Below, piece after piece: positions 9,320 to 18,604 of a stretch of DNA of 64,000 bases. The notes under the pieces were generated by a model, which saw nothing but the letters and a program-made list of their open reading frames with translations, had not been told where the DNA came from and ran no database searches. Position 1 is the first letter of the stretch. Each line of letters opens with the position of its first letter. The stretch is from Chromatiaceae bacterium. Lineage in GTDB: Bacteria > Pseudomonadota > Gammaproteobacteria > Chromatiales > Chromatiaceae. Location: NCBI GenBank assembly GCA_024235255.1, contig JACKMT010000001.1:310001-374000 (forward strand), in the 5' to 3' direction. The position numbers and the translations under genes were made by a program.

Positions 9320-11845
9320 ATGTCCACACAACAGTCACTTCGTGAAGAAGAGGATGAATTAGAGGTTGCGGAGGTCAATCCTGAAGGACTGCCCAGGCTG
9401 ACTGTCGCGGTCAAGGATGCCAAAGCAACCCGTGAGCTGATGTTCACGCTGCGCCATTTTCATCTTGGTGATCCGGCAGCGAGTGAACGCCTGGCGAAGG
9501 TGGACGACGACCTGCTGCCGGCTTTGCTCAACCCCTATCGGGACAGCAGTAAACTGCTCTATAACTACCCTTTATTTCTGGCGCCGCACAGTGGTGAGAA
9601 GCAGCTGCCGGACGCAGAGTTGGTACAGCCGATTGATCGGTGGCTGCAGTCGGCAACTGCAGCGTTCGCTGCTGCAAAAGAGAGTGCACGTATTCTCAAA
9701 GACCATCTGCCCTGGCTCGGCCACCGGATGCGCGGCATCCTGGCGGACAGGGAGGGACCGGTCGATGCAGCCGCAATGCTGCTGGAGACGACGAATGCGC
9801 TGCAGGAGCACCTCCAGCTGAAAGGAGAGGCAAAGCAAAGCCTCGCCAGCGACATTGAACAACTGCTTAAGCAGGTTCCCGAAAATGGGGAATTACTCGG
9901 TTACGGCCGCTATCCCGCGCTACACCTGCTGATCCACGCGGCGCTCAACCAGGCGCTCCCGCGCCGCACCCAATTCCAGCTGCAGATCGACCGGTGCATC
10001 TACGGACTCAAGGAGCTGTTCGAGGTTGAGTGGGAAAAATCGGAGGAGTCGATGGAGCCGCGGGTTGCTCGCGACAGCATCGGCCTGGGGAGTAATTTTT
10101 TCGATCCTGCTGCTCTCTCGGCTGTGATGGATCACTCCTACGGTACCCAGCAAATGCCCAAGGAGCGGCGTGAGCGCATCCAACGGGTGCTGGCTACGTT
10201 GGAGTCCTGGCAACCCGATCCGGTATTGGTGCGCTTCGTACACATCGGCTCGCTGGCAGATGACTGGGTGAGCCAGTCGACCTTCTGTGAAGCCTTGACC
10301 GATGCTGATCCCTGCGCCAAGGCGATGGAGATCTTCGACCTGAAAGCAGCCGAATTCGCGGATATATTCTGTGCCGTGCGAATTGCAGAGCTGGAGATCA
10401 AAGGGTTCTACAACAGCGAAATTCACGATCCCTGGTTCGCCAACTTTCACTGGGACTCCTTCTCGCAGGAGGAGTTGCTGTTGGTGCCGACGGTCATCGC
10501 GCTGGGATCCGCCGATCAGGTAGCGGGAGATGGATTGCGCTCGCTCTCGCGCCTGTTGAGCTCCGGCCGGCCGGTGCAGATTCTGATTCGAGTGCAGCCC
10601 CACAATAATCCCGGCGCCGCTCCCGATGAGGGTCCATTTCAGGCGTTTCGCACCGAACTCGGTTATCTGGGCATTGCCCATCGGCAGGCAGTGGTTACCC
10701 AATCTTCCCCGGCGCGTCACCAACATCTGCTCAACTGCTTCAATGCCTCATTCGACACCGCGCGCACCAGTCTGCATGTGATCAATACCGGTTTGCGTCC
10801 ACCAAGCAAACTGGTGACATTGAATGCGTGGCTGGTGGCGGGAGCAGCCATCGAGAGCCGTGCCCACCCGTTTTTCCGCATCAATCCGGCGGCCGGCGAC
10901 TCAGCCGCGGTGCGTATGGATTTCAGCGAAAATCCGCAGCCGGAGATCGACTGGCCGGTGCATTCGTTTCGCTACCTGGATGAAAACGAACTGACGGTCG
11001 AAGAGGAATTGGGTTTCACCTTTGCCGACTATGCCCTGCTGCTGGCGCGCCTGCGCGACTGTTTTCGCTATGTTCCGGCGGAGTGTGACTCGGATGCCTT
11101 GACATCGGTGGACCGCTATCTGGCGATGAGCCCGGAGCAAACCCGTAACCTGGTGCCTTTCGTCTGGGCGGTGGACCGCAATCATATTCTGCATCGGCTG
11201 GTAGTCTCGGTCGACGTCACCAACGCCGCCCGTGACCGGAGGAACTACTGGCGCGCACTGCAGGAGATGGCGGGAATCCGCAACCGGTACGTGGAGCGGG
11301 CCATTGCCGAAACCCAGACGGAGGAGCGGCGACTGGCAGCCGCAGCGAACGAGCTGTTGATTGCAGAGCACACCGCAGAGCTGAACAGGGTGCGCACCGA
11401 GGCAGCCGGCGAGGCGATGCAGCGACTGACCGATATGCTGCTGGGACTGGATGCCGGAACGCTGCCCTACCCTGCTGCAACTGTCCCGGCGAAAAGGCCG
11501 GCTGCGGCCGAACCGCCCAAGGCTGGAACGGACGCAACAACGGCAGCCGAGGAGAAGCAGCCGGCGCCGGCGGAGATCGAAGCGGGCCTCAGCTTCGATG
11601 AACCCTGGATCGACACTCCGTTATGCACCAGCTGCAACGATTGTCTCAAGGTCAACGCGTTGCTGTTCGTCTACAACGAGGAGAAGCAGGCGCTGCTGGG
11701 CGATCCTAAAAAAGGCACCTATGCGCAGCTGGTCCAAGCGGCAGAGTTGTGCCCCGCCAAGTGCATCCATCCCGGCATGCCGTTAAATCCGGACGAGCCC
11801 GGACTGGACGCGTTGATCCAACGGGCGGCGCCGTTCAACCAATGA
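9320..11845 (+). CDS. PFOR-derived Fe-S protein with C-terminal ferredoxin-like domain
   Basis: An 841-residue cytoplasmic protein of unknown function between korB and rnfB. Residues 1-300 are mostly helical and unrecognised. Residues about 330-750 resemble residues about 1120-1510 of the giant protein encoded two genes downstream (shared points: AGDGLRSLSRLL, NPQPEIDW, YWRALQEMAGI), a region corresponding to the C-terminal TPP domain of pyruvate:ferredoxin oxidoreductase but with no visible GDG Mg-TPP motif. Residues 720-760 are a Pro/Ala-rich linker. The last 75 residues have CTSCNDC (769-775) and ELCPAKC (about 810-814), enough for one [4Fe-4S] cluster. It may carry electrons between KOR and Rnf (inference). 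Its stop overlaps the rnfB start in ATGA. Confidence 0.85.
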   Translation: MSTQQSLREEEDELEVAEVNPEGLPRLTVAVKDAKATRELMFTLRHFHLGDPAASERLAKVDDDLLPALLNPYRDSSKLLYNYPLFLAPHSGEKQLPDAELVQPIDRWLQSATAAFAAAKESARILKDHLPWLGHRMRGILADREGPVDAAAMLLETTNALQEHLQLKGEAKQSLASDIEQLLKQVPENGELLGYGRYPALHLLIHAALNQALPRRTQFQLQIDRCIYGLKELFEVEWEKSEESMEPRVARDSIGLGSNFFDPAALSAVMDHSYGTQQMPKERRERIQRVLATLESWQPDPVLVRFVHIGSLADDWVSQSTFCEALTDADPCAKAMEIFDLKAAEFADIFCAVRIAELEIKGFYNSEIHDPWFANFHWDSFSQEELLLVPTVIALGSADQVAGDGLRSLSRLLSSGRPVQILIRVQPHNNPGAAPDEGPFQAFRTELGYLGIAHRQAVVTQSSPARHQHLLNCFNASFDTARTSLHVINTGLRPPSKLVTLNAWLVAGAAIESRAHPFFRINPAAGDSAAVRMDFSENPQPEIDWPVHSFRYLDENELTVEEELGFTFADYALLLARLRDCFRYVPAECDSDALTSVDRYLAMSPEQTRNLVPFVWAVDRNHILHRLVVSVDVTNAARDRRNYWRALQEMAGIRNRYVERAIAETQTEERRLAAAANELLIAEHTAELNRVRTEAAGEAMQRLTDMLLGLDAGTLPYPAATVPAKRPAAAEPPKAGTDATTAAEEKQPAPAEIEAGLSFDEPWIDTPLCTSCNDCLKVNALLFVYNEEKQALLGDPKKGTYAQLVQAAELCPAKCIHPGMPLNPDEPGLDALIQRAAPFNQ

Positions 11846-12705
11846 GCGGCCTGCTGGTAGCGCCGGCCATCATGGCCGGTCTCGGACTCTTTTTTTCAGT
11901 GATCCTGGCGGTTGCCTACCGCTTCCTGAAAGTGGTCGAAGATCCCCGGGTCGAGGAGACTGAGATGCTGTTGCCTGGTTCCAACTGTGGCGCCTGTGGT
12001 CAGCCCGGATGCCATGCTTTTGCAGAAAAACTGGTGCAGGGCAGCCTCAAGCCGAGCCAGTGCACGGTGGCAGGGGCAGAAACCATCGACGCGGTGGCCG
12101 ACCTGCTGGATGTCGATCCCGGACAGCAGGAGCGGCGCGTTGCCCGGCTGCGCTGCGCCGGAGGCAGGCATCAAGCGTATCAGATAGCAGAGTACCAGGG
12201 CTTCGAAAACTGCCGTGCCGCGGCCATCGTCTCGGGCGGTGGCAAAGGCTGCTCCTGGGGCTGCCTGGGACTCGGCGACTGCGACACAGCCTGCGATTTT
12301 GACGCGATACATATGAACTTCAACGGTCTGCCGGAAGTGGATACAGACAAATGCACCGCCTGCGGGGACTGCGTGGAAGCCTGCCCGCGCAATCTGTTCG
12401 TGTTGTACCCGCTGGTGCAGAAACTGTTCGTTCAGTGCAGCACGCCGCTGCGCGGCGATGCCGCGATGGCCCTCTGTCGGGTAGCCTGCGATGCCTGCGG
12501 CCGCTGCGCCGCCGATGCCGCGCCGGGTCTGATACAAATGGTGGAAAATCTGCCGCTGGTCGACTACTCGGCTGGTGGTCCGGCAAGACCCGATGCCACT
12601 TTCCGCTGTCCCACCGGCGCCATCCAGTGGCTCGAGGGGGCGCAGTTTACCGACGAGGGTGCTTCCACGACCCGCAGGGAGAACCGTTATGCCCAGCTTC
12701 ACTGA
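11842..12705 (+). CDS. rnfB: Rnf complex subunit B (long, multi-cluster type)
   Basis: The ferredoxin-facing subunit of the membrane Rnf complex, 287 residues. A single N-terminal membrane helix (about 5-27) is followed by the NCGACGQPGC cluster motif, then CSWGCLGLGDC, then ferredoxin-type CTACGDCVEACP and CDACGRC with a final CPTGAI. This extra set of Cys motifs resembles the long RnfB of acetogens more than the short RnfB of E. coli. The complex couples ferredoxin:NAD or ferredoxin:quinone-side electron transfer to Na+ or H+ movement; run backward it can reduce ferredoxin. The ATG at 11842 overlaps the previous stop by four bases. It is separated from rnfC by one very large gene, an unusual arrangement. 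Confidence 0.95.
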   Translation: MSGLLVAPAIMAGLGLFFSVILAVAYRFLKVVEDPRVEETEMLLPGSNCGACGQPGCHAFAEKLVQGSLKPSQCTVAGAETIDAVADLLDVDPGQQERRVARLRCAGGRHQAYQIAEYQGFENCRAAAIVSGGGKGCSWGCLGLGDCDTACDFDAIHMNFNGLPEVDTDKCTACGDCVEACPRNLFVLYPLVQKLFVQCSTPLRGDAAMALCRVACDACGRCAADAAPGLIQMVENLPLVDYSAGGPARPDATFRCPTGAIQWLEGAQFTDEGASTTRRENRYAQLH

Positions 12706-15700
12706 GTCATCCCTACGGCTGTTAAAGCGCCTTCTGGGCACCCGGTCGCGCACTATTGGCACTGATTTGGGCACCGCAGCGGTGCTCGACGGAAGCAGCG
12801 CCGTGGCGCTGACCGAAGCGGCGATCAGTCAGGCAGCCGGTCTGGGTGCGACTACGCCGACCGATATTGCTGCAATAACCTGGCGCGCGGAGCAACGCCG
12901 CAGAGACGACGACAGCCGGCAGAGCCGGCTCACCACACTGGTTGCGGAAGGACCCAGAGGCGGCTTGGCATCCGCTGCCGGACTCTGCCTCTCAGGCATG
13001 CGGGCCACCGCTTTTGTCTCCGGACAGGAGGCAGCATCGCTGCAGGAGATGCTAGCTGACATCGCCGGGCGCCATCTGCCGTTGGTCGTGCATATCGATA
13101 ACCGCGCAACGGGCGGATCATCAACAGCGCCGGGCAGTGGGCACGAAGCCATTCACCTCAGTGCACAGAGCGGCTGTTTCCAGTTGATTGCCGCCAATGT
13201 GCAGGAGGCGGTCGACTTTACCCTGGTGGCACGCAAAGTGGCCGAACAGACACTGCTGCCGGGTCTGGTTTTTATGGACCATGAGCAAACCGCCGCAGCA
13301 CTGCAGCAGGTAGTACTGCCCTCCCGGCAACTGATCGAGGATTATCTGGGGTGGCCTGATGACCTGGTGCCCTCTACCACCCCCGCAGAGAAGTTGTTGT
13401 TTGGCGGGGAGCGACGCCGCATTCCGTGCTGGCACGATACCGACCGGCCAGTGCTGCTCGGCAGCGCTCAGCCAGCCGGCATCTGGGGGCTGGGAAGAGC
13501 TGCGTCACGGCTCTTGCTGGCACAGCCACTGGCCAGGACGGTTACCGATTCCCTCGAACTGTTTGCCAGGCAGAGCGGACGCCGCCATGTCCCGATCAGC
13601 GGGCACCGGGTAAACGATGCGGAGCTGCTGCTGGTTGCCATGGGAGCCGCCATCGAGACGGCGGAAGCAGTAGCCGATCAGCTCCGTTCGACCCGAAAAC
13701 TCAAAGTTGGGGTACTCGGTGTACGTTCGCTGCAACCTTTCCCGGCAGAGTCGATTGTGCAGCAGCTGGGAAAAGCCAGGTGCGTTTGTGTACTGGAGCG
13801 GCTGGATGCGCCGCATACGGCCGATGCTCCGCTGCTGACTGGGTTGCGAGCGGTAATTGATCAGCAGGCAGCGCACCACCCGCGTCTGCTCTCGGTGCTC
13901 TATGGACTGGGCGGTTTGCCGCTGCACGCCGCCGATCTGGCCGAACTCTGCGTGCAGGCGGAGAAGATTCAGCAGCGACAGCTCTATCTGGGCATTGCCT
14001 TCGACCAGACTGAAGCGTCGCACCCCAAACGTCAGGTTCTGCTGGACCGACTGCGCCGCAGCTATCCCGAACTGGCTGACCGGGGTTTGTCGGGGGATCG
14101 GGAGATTGCGCCGGACCTGGCTCCCGAAGAGGCCATCGCGCTGGCTGTCCATCATATTTCCGGAAGCGGTGGTGCAGCGCTGGCGCAGGAGGCAGCCGAC
14201 ACGCTCTGGCGCGCTGCAGGCGGAGAATTGCGCAGCCGCTTGGCGCACTCCGCCGCACCCTGGGGTGACAGCTGCACCGACTGGATAAGCTGGGCACCCC
14301 GCAATCTGCGCGATCCGGGTGACCGCTTGCCGGTCGATCTCGCCATCGTTGCCACCGACTTGATCGAGAGTGCCGCTCCCGATCTGCAACTGAATGACCA
14401 TGGTTCCCTGTTGATCGAGAGTACAGCGCCGGACAATCAACGGATCCCGTTGGCGACAATGGAGCAGCTGCGGCAGCGCTCCGGTCAGCTCTATAGCATC
14501 GACAGCCGCATGCGCGATACGGATGCCGATCTGCGCAACGAGCGCATGCTCGGTGCGGCATTGGCAATCCTGCTGGAGCGGGAGCTGTTGGAGATTAGCT
14601 TCCGCCGCCTACTGTCGATCCGAGAAACTGCGTTGTCCGACCTACCGGAAGATAGCAGAGCGCCGCGTCTGCAGGCGTTCAAAGAGGGATTCGAGCAAGT
14701 CACCAAGGTTGACATGGCATCCCTGATCCCAAGCCCGGCAGACGCTTTCGCCGGTGCCGAGCCTACGCCGCCGGAGCTGAAGCGGCTGGGAAACGTCGAC
14801 GACAACTACGACAGTCTGCCCCGCTTCTGGGACCAGACCGGCGTGCTCTACCGGGACCGGATGGAGCAGCGGATCACACCCGACCCTTTTCTTGCTGTCA
14901 ATGCGATTCCACCCTTCTCTGCGGCATTCAGAAAGTTCGACCGGTTGCGCGAAACCCTGCCGGTCCTGGACGCGGAGGCCTGCACCGGCTGCGGCGCCTG
15001 CTGGACGCTCTGCCCCGACGGCGCCATCGGCGTCAGCGTTATGGATACGGCCATGCTGCTGGAAACAGGCGTGCGGATGACCGGTGCAGACCGGCTTCGC
15101 CCGATGCTCTCCAAGCTCTCGATCAGTATGATCAAACGCTGCCGCGAAAAAGGCGCGGCGCCGACAACCGCCGGCGAGCTGCTGAATGACACCTTTGACT
15201 GGCTGCTGCAGCAGTCCCTGCCGGAAAATCAGAAGCAGCAGGCAGCCGCGGCAAAAGGCAAGTTGATCGAGGCTCTGGGTGAACTTCAGCTATCGTTGAC
15301 CGATCCGCTGTTCAGAACGCCTGAATCCCAAACCCCCGGCAGCGGCAACCTGCTGTTGCTGGCGGTCGATCCCGACACCTGCAAGGGCTGCGGTATTTGT
15401 GCATCCAGCTGCGAGCCCAACGCGCTGGCGCTTGAACAGCAAACCACCGCGTTGCTGGCCGGGGCCAGACGAAGCTGGCAGATCTGGGAGCAGTTGCCGG
15501 ATACGACAGAAGCGACGAGGGAACGCGCAGCCGGCCAGATCCCGCTGGGCAAACCGGCTGCGATGCTGATGTCGCAGCGCTTCCGGAGTACATTGAGCGG
15601 TGGCGACGGTGCCGAGCCTGGCTCCGGAGCGCGCCTCGCACTGCGTCTGGCGTTGGCCGCGGTTGAATCCAAGCAACGTCCGCTACTGACTGCCTATTGC

Positions 15701-17233
15701 GAGGAGGTGAACGGCGTCAGGGAACGGCTCTCTTCGCTGATCAGAAAGATGCTGGCAGACGCGCTGCCGGCGGACGATCTGGACACGCTGGCGACCGGTC
15801 TAGAACGCGTCGACGGCAGAGCGACCGACCTTACAACTTTCATCAACGAATCCACAGATGCAATCGAATCCAGAATCGATGCATTGCGGTTGCGCCGGCT
15901 GGTAGGCCTGGCGCAGAAACTGCGGGATCTCTCCTGGCGGCTCTCTGAGGGAAGGCAGGGTTTTGGGCGGGCTGCACTAGGCCTGGTGCTGTCAAGTGAC
16001 CTCCCTTCTGGTTGGGCCGGGGTGTTCCCGGACAACCCCTTTGGCATACCGGTCACAGTGGACGGCAGCGGCGATGCGGCACAATTCGGCGCCGGGCTAT
16101 TGCAGGGCCAGCTGCGGCAGGCGATCGAGGGCTTTGTGTTGATGCGCAAAGCGCGGCTGGAGCTGGAGAGCCCGGCCGACGCGGCGCGCCAATGGTCGAG
16201 TCTGGATCATCTCGGCTGGGAAGAGCTGGAGGCCGAGGAGCGTGCGCTCTGCCCACCGGTATTCATCATCGGCAGCAGCTCGCTGCTGGCCGGCCGGGGC
16301 CTGGCGCAGCTCTCCGCGATCATGGCGGGCAAGCTGCCGCTCAAGATCCTGCTCTTTGCTGAGCTCGACCTGGGAGTTGCCGCCGCTGCGGACGGCAGTC
16401 TGCCGCTGGCGGCGGTCGAAGACCCGGGGCTGAATCTGGCGCTGCTTACGCTCTCCCGGCGCAACACCCTAAATGCGCAGTGTTCCATTGCCTACCCCGA
16501 CCATTTGGTGGCGGCGCTGGAATCTGCGGTGAAATTCTCCGGTCCGGCGTTGATCCAACTGCACGCCCCCAGCCCCGGACGGCACGGCTTTGCGGCCGAT
16601 CAAACCATCCGCCAGGCGCGGCTCGCGGTGGAGAGCCGGACCTTTCCGCTGTTCCTCTACAATCCGGAAGCGGAGGGTGTGTTCGGCTCGCGTTTCAGCC
16701 TGACGGGAAATCCTGAGCCCGGCTGCGACTGGTTGACCGGCGATTCGGGTAAACCGCTGACGACTGCAGCCTGGGCTCTGGGAGAGCGCCGTTTCAACCA
16801 ATGCTTTACGCCGCTGCAGAGCGATGCAGCGGAGGCACTCCCGCTGGATGAGTATCTCGCGCTGGCCCGGGAGAACCGAGCCGGCAGGACGCCCTTCGTA
16901 CCGGTAAAAAGCGGCGACCGGGATACCGTCCGCCAGCGGGTGAAGGAACCGCTGGCGCAGGTTTGTGAGGAGCGGCTGCAAGCCTGGAGAACATTGCAGG
17001 AGGTCGCCGGTCTGGTAACACCGTTCACACAGCGCATCGAACAACAGGCGCAGCAGGCGGTGGCGGCTGCGCACCAGGCGGAGCTGGAGCAGATGCAGTC
17101 GAGCTATGAGGCGCGTATCCGGGAGCTCAAACAGGAGCTGCTGGAGCAGTCGCGTGCAGAGATCAAAGCACGATTGATGGCGATGGCCGGTTACGGCCTG
17201 AGCGATGAGGAGAGCCAGCGTGCCCGCCATTGA
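12689..17233 (+). CDS. Giant PFOR-like Fe-S protein inside the rnf operon
   Basis: A 1514-residue protein that follows the domain order of pyruvate:ferredoxin oxidoreductase but is strongly diverged. The N-terminal PYR-like domain keeps TTPTD (55-59) where YPITP is expected, and Glu87 in AEGPRGG where the TPP-activating Glu lies. A domain-II-like part (about 250-400) and a gamma-like part (about 540-690, VDLAIVATDLIES) follow. Two [4Fe-4S] motifs, CTGCGACWTLCP (765) and CKGCGICASSC (898), are split by a roughly 120-residue insertion. The C-terminal region (about 1120-1450) has no GDG-type TPP motif and ends in a coiled coil (1450-1500). Catalysis is doubtful; an electron-transfer or scaffold role between KOR and Rnf is inferred. 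The ATG at 12689, behind GGGAG, overlaps rnfB by 17 bases. Confidence 0.9.
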   Translation: MPSFTESSLRLLKRLLGTRSRTIGTDLGTAAVLDGSSAVALTEAAISQAAGLGATTPTDIAAITWRAEQRRRDDDSRQSRLTTLVAEGPRGGLASAAGLCLSGMRATAFVSGQEAASLQEMLADIAGRHLPLVVHIDNRATGGSSTAPGSGHEAIHLSAQSGCFQLIAANVQEAVDFTLVARKVAEQTLLPGLVFMDHEQTAAALQQVVLPSRQLIEDYLGWPDDLVPSTTPAEKLLFGGERRRIPCWHDTDRPVLLGSAQPAGIWGLGRAASRLLLAQPLARTVTDSLELFARQSGRRHVPISGHRVNDAELLLVAMGAAIETAEAVADQLRSTRKLKVGVLGVRSLQPFPAESIVQQLGKARCVCVLERLDAPHTADAPLLTGLRAVIDQQAAHHPRLLSVLYGLGGLPLHAADLAELCVQAEKIQQRQLYLGIAFDQTEASHPKRQVLLDRLRRSYPELADRGLSGDREIAPDLAPEEAIALAVHHISGSGGAALAQEAADTLWRAAGGELRSRLAHSAAPWGDSCTDWISWAPRNLRDPGDRLPVDLAIVATDLIESAAPDLQLNDHGSLLIESTAPDNQRIPLATMEQLRQRSGQLYSIDSRMRDTDADLRNERMLGAALAILLERELLEISFRRLLSIRETALSDLPEDSRAPRLQAFKEGFEQVTKVDMASLIPSPADAFAGAEPTPPELKRLGNVDDNYDSLPRFWDQTGVLYRDRMEQRITPDPFLAVNAIPPFSAAFRKFDRLRETLPVLDAEACTGCGACWTLCPDGAIGVSVMDTAMLLETGVRMTGADRLRPMLSKLSISMIKRCREKGAAPTTAGELLNDTFDWLLQQSLPENQKQQAAAAKGKLIEALGELQLSLTDPLFRTPESQTPGSGNLLLLAVDPDTCKGCGICASSCEPNALALEQQTTALLAGARRSWQIWEQLPDTTEATRERAAGQIPLGKPAAMLMSQRFRSTLSGGDGAEPGSGARLALRLALAAVESKQRPLLTAYCEEVNGVRERLSSLIRKMLADALPADDLDTLATGLERVDGRATDLTTFINESTDAIESRIDALRLRRLVGLAQKLRDLSWRLSEGRQGFGRAALGLVLSSDLPSGWAGVFPDNPFGIPVTVDGSGDAAQFGAGLLQGQLRQAIEGFVLMRKARLELESPADAARQWSSLDHLGWEELEAEERALCPPVFIIGSSSLLAGRGLAQLSAIMAGKLPLKILLFAELDLGVAAAADGSLPLAAVEDPGLNLALLTLSRRNTLNAQCSIAYPDHLVAALESAVKFSGPALIQLHAPSPGRHGFAADQTIRQARLAVESRTFPLFLYNPEAEGVFGSRFSLTGNPEPGCDWLTGDSGKPLTTAAWALGERRFNQCFTPLQSDAAEALPLDEYLALARENRAGRTPFVPVKSGDRDTVRQRVKEPLAQVCEERLQAWRTLQEVAGLVTPFTQRIEQQAQQAVAAAHQAELEQMQSSYEARIRELKQELLEQSRAEIKARLMAMAGYGLSDEESQRARH

Positions 17234-17263
17234 CCACTGGTGCAGCAGCCCACGGAGCCTGCC

Positions 17264-18604
17264 GTGAAAGCTCTATCGAAACTGATCGAGTTCAGTTTTG
17301 CGCACGGTGTGCACCCGCGCGAATACAAAGAGGCCACGGTGTCGCTGCCGATTCAGCGGATGCCGTTCGTGCGCGAATATGTGATGCCGCTGAACCAGCA
17401 GCTCGGCGCCCCCTGTAAGCCGGTGGTCGAAGCTGGAGCTCGGGTGCGCCGCGGAGAGCTGATTGCAGAACCGGGCGCGTTTATCTCCACCACGCTGCAC
17501 AGTCCGGTAGCCGGTTGGGTGCGGGCCATCGATAACCGCCGTTATCCCGGCGGCGTGTTCGCCAGATCGATAGTGATCGAGGCCGACCCTTACGACAGCC
17601 AGCAGTTCGTACCTGCGCCGCGCGATTGGCGCCGGCTCAGCGCCGACCAATTCGTCAGTGAAATCCAACAGGCCGGCATCGTCGGCATGGGAGGGGCGGC
17701 ATTTCCGGCCCACGCCAAGTATTCGATCCCGGAAGGACAGCACATCGATCATATACTGGTCAACGGCGCCGAGTGCGAGCCCTTTCTGACCAACGATCAT
17801 CGTATGATGGTGGAACGCCCGGACGCGCTGCTGCTCGGCATTGAGATTCTGCTGCACAACCTGGGCGCCAAGGCGGCAACCATCGGGGTGGAGACGAACA
17901 AGCCTGATGCGATAGAGATTCTGCGCCGACATATCCGGCCGGAGCAGCCGATCCGGGTGGCGCCGTTGCGCGTCAAATATCCCCAGGGCGCCGAGAAGAT
18001 GCTGATCAAATCGATCTTCAACAAAGAGGTGCCGGCCGGCGGATTGCCCAGGGATCTCGGCATGGTGGTAAACAACGTTGGCAGCGTACTGGCGATCGCC
18101 GACTGGTTCCAGTATGGCATGCCGCTGATCGAACGGGTGGTGACTGTCTCCGGCGACGGCGTTGAACAGCCCTCCAACCTGCTGGTGCCGCTGGGCACAC
18201 CGCTGCGCGAGGTGCTCAGATTCTGCGACGGGCTGAAAGCAGGTGTTTCTCAGGTGGTGATGGGCGGACCAATGATGGGGACCACCGTGGCCAGCCTGGA
18301 AGTACCGGTACTCAAGGGCACCTCGGGTATTCTTGCATTCCGCGAGGCACAGGCGAACAGATCACAGGAGTACGCCTGCATCCGCTGTGGCCGCTGCCTG
18401 GAGGCCTGCCCCTACTTCCTCAACCCGTCGCGGCTGGCCAAGCTGGCGCGGGCGCGTCTGTTCGAGGAGATGCAGCAGTATTCGATCATGGACTGCGTCG
18501 AGTGCGGCTCTTGTACCTACTCCTGCCCCTCGAACATACCGATAGTGCAGCTGATCCGAACCGCAAAATCCCAGTTGCGCCAGTCCGCAGGCAAAGTCGC
18601 ATGA
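17264..18604 (+). CDS. rnfC: Rnf complex subunit C
   Basis: The NAD(H)/FMN-side peripheral subunit of Rnf, 446 residues from the chosen start. A biotinyl-lipoyl-like N-terminal part precedes the NADH-dehydrogenase-51-kDa-like core with GMGGAAFPAHAKY and NGAECEPFLTNDHR. Two ferredoxin-type motifs, CIRCGRCLEACP and CVECGSCTYSCP, bind two [4Fe-4S] clusters near the C-terminus. There is no long Ala/Lys-rich C-terminal tail as in E. coli RnfC. The GTG at 17264 is preferred because GGAG lies 6 bases before it; a GTG at 17240 in the same frame has no ribosome-binding site. The stop overlaps rnfD in ATGA. Confidence 0.95.
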   Translation: MKALSKLIEFSFAHGVHPREYKEATVSLPIQRMPFVREYVMPLNQQLGAPCKPVVEAGARVRRGELIAEPGAFISTTLHSPVAGWVRAIDNRRYPGGVFARSIVIEADPYDSQQFVPAPRDWRRLSADQFVSEIQQAGIVGMGGAAFPAHAKYSIPEGQHIDHILVNGAECEPFLTNDHRMMVERPDALLLGIEILLHNLGAKAATIGVETNKPDAIEILRRHIRPEQPIRVAPLRVKYPQGAEKMLIKSIFNKEVPAGGLPRDLGMVVNNVGSVLAIADWFQYGMPLIERVVTVSGDGVEQPSNLLVPLGTPLREVLRFCDGLKAGVSQVVMGGPMMGTTVASLEVPVLKGTSGILAFREAQANRSQEYACIRCGRCLEACPYFLNPSRLAKLARARLFEEMQQYSIMDCVECGSCTYSCPSNIPIVQLIRTAKSQLRQSAGKVA

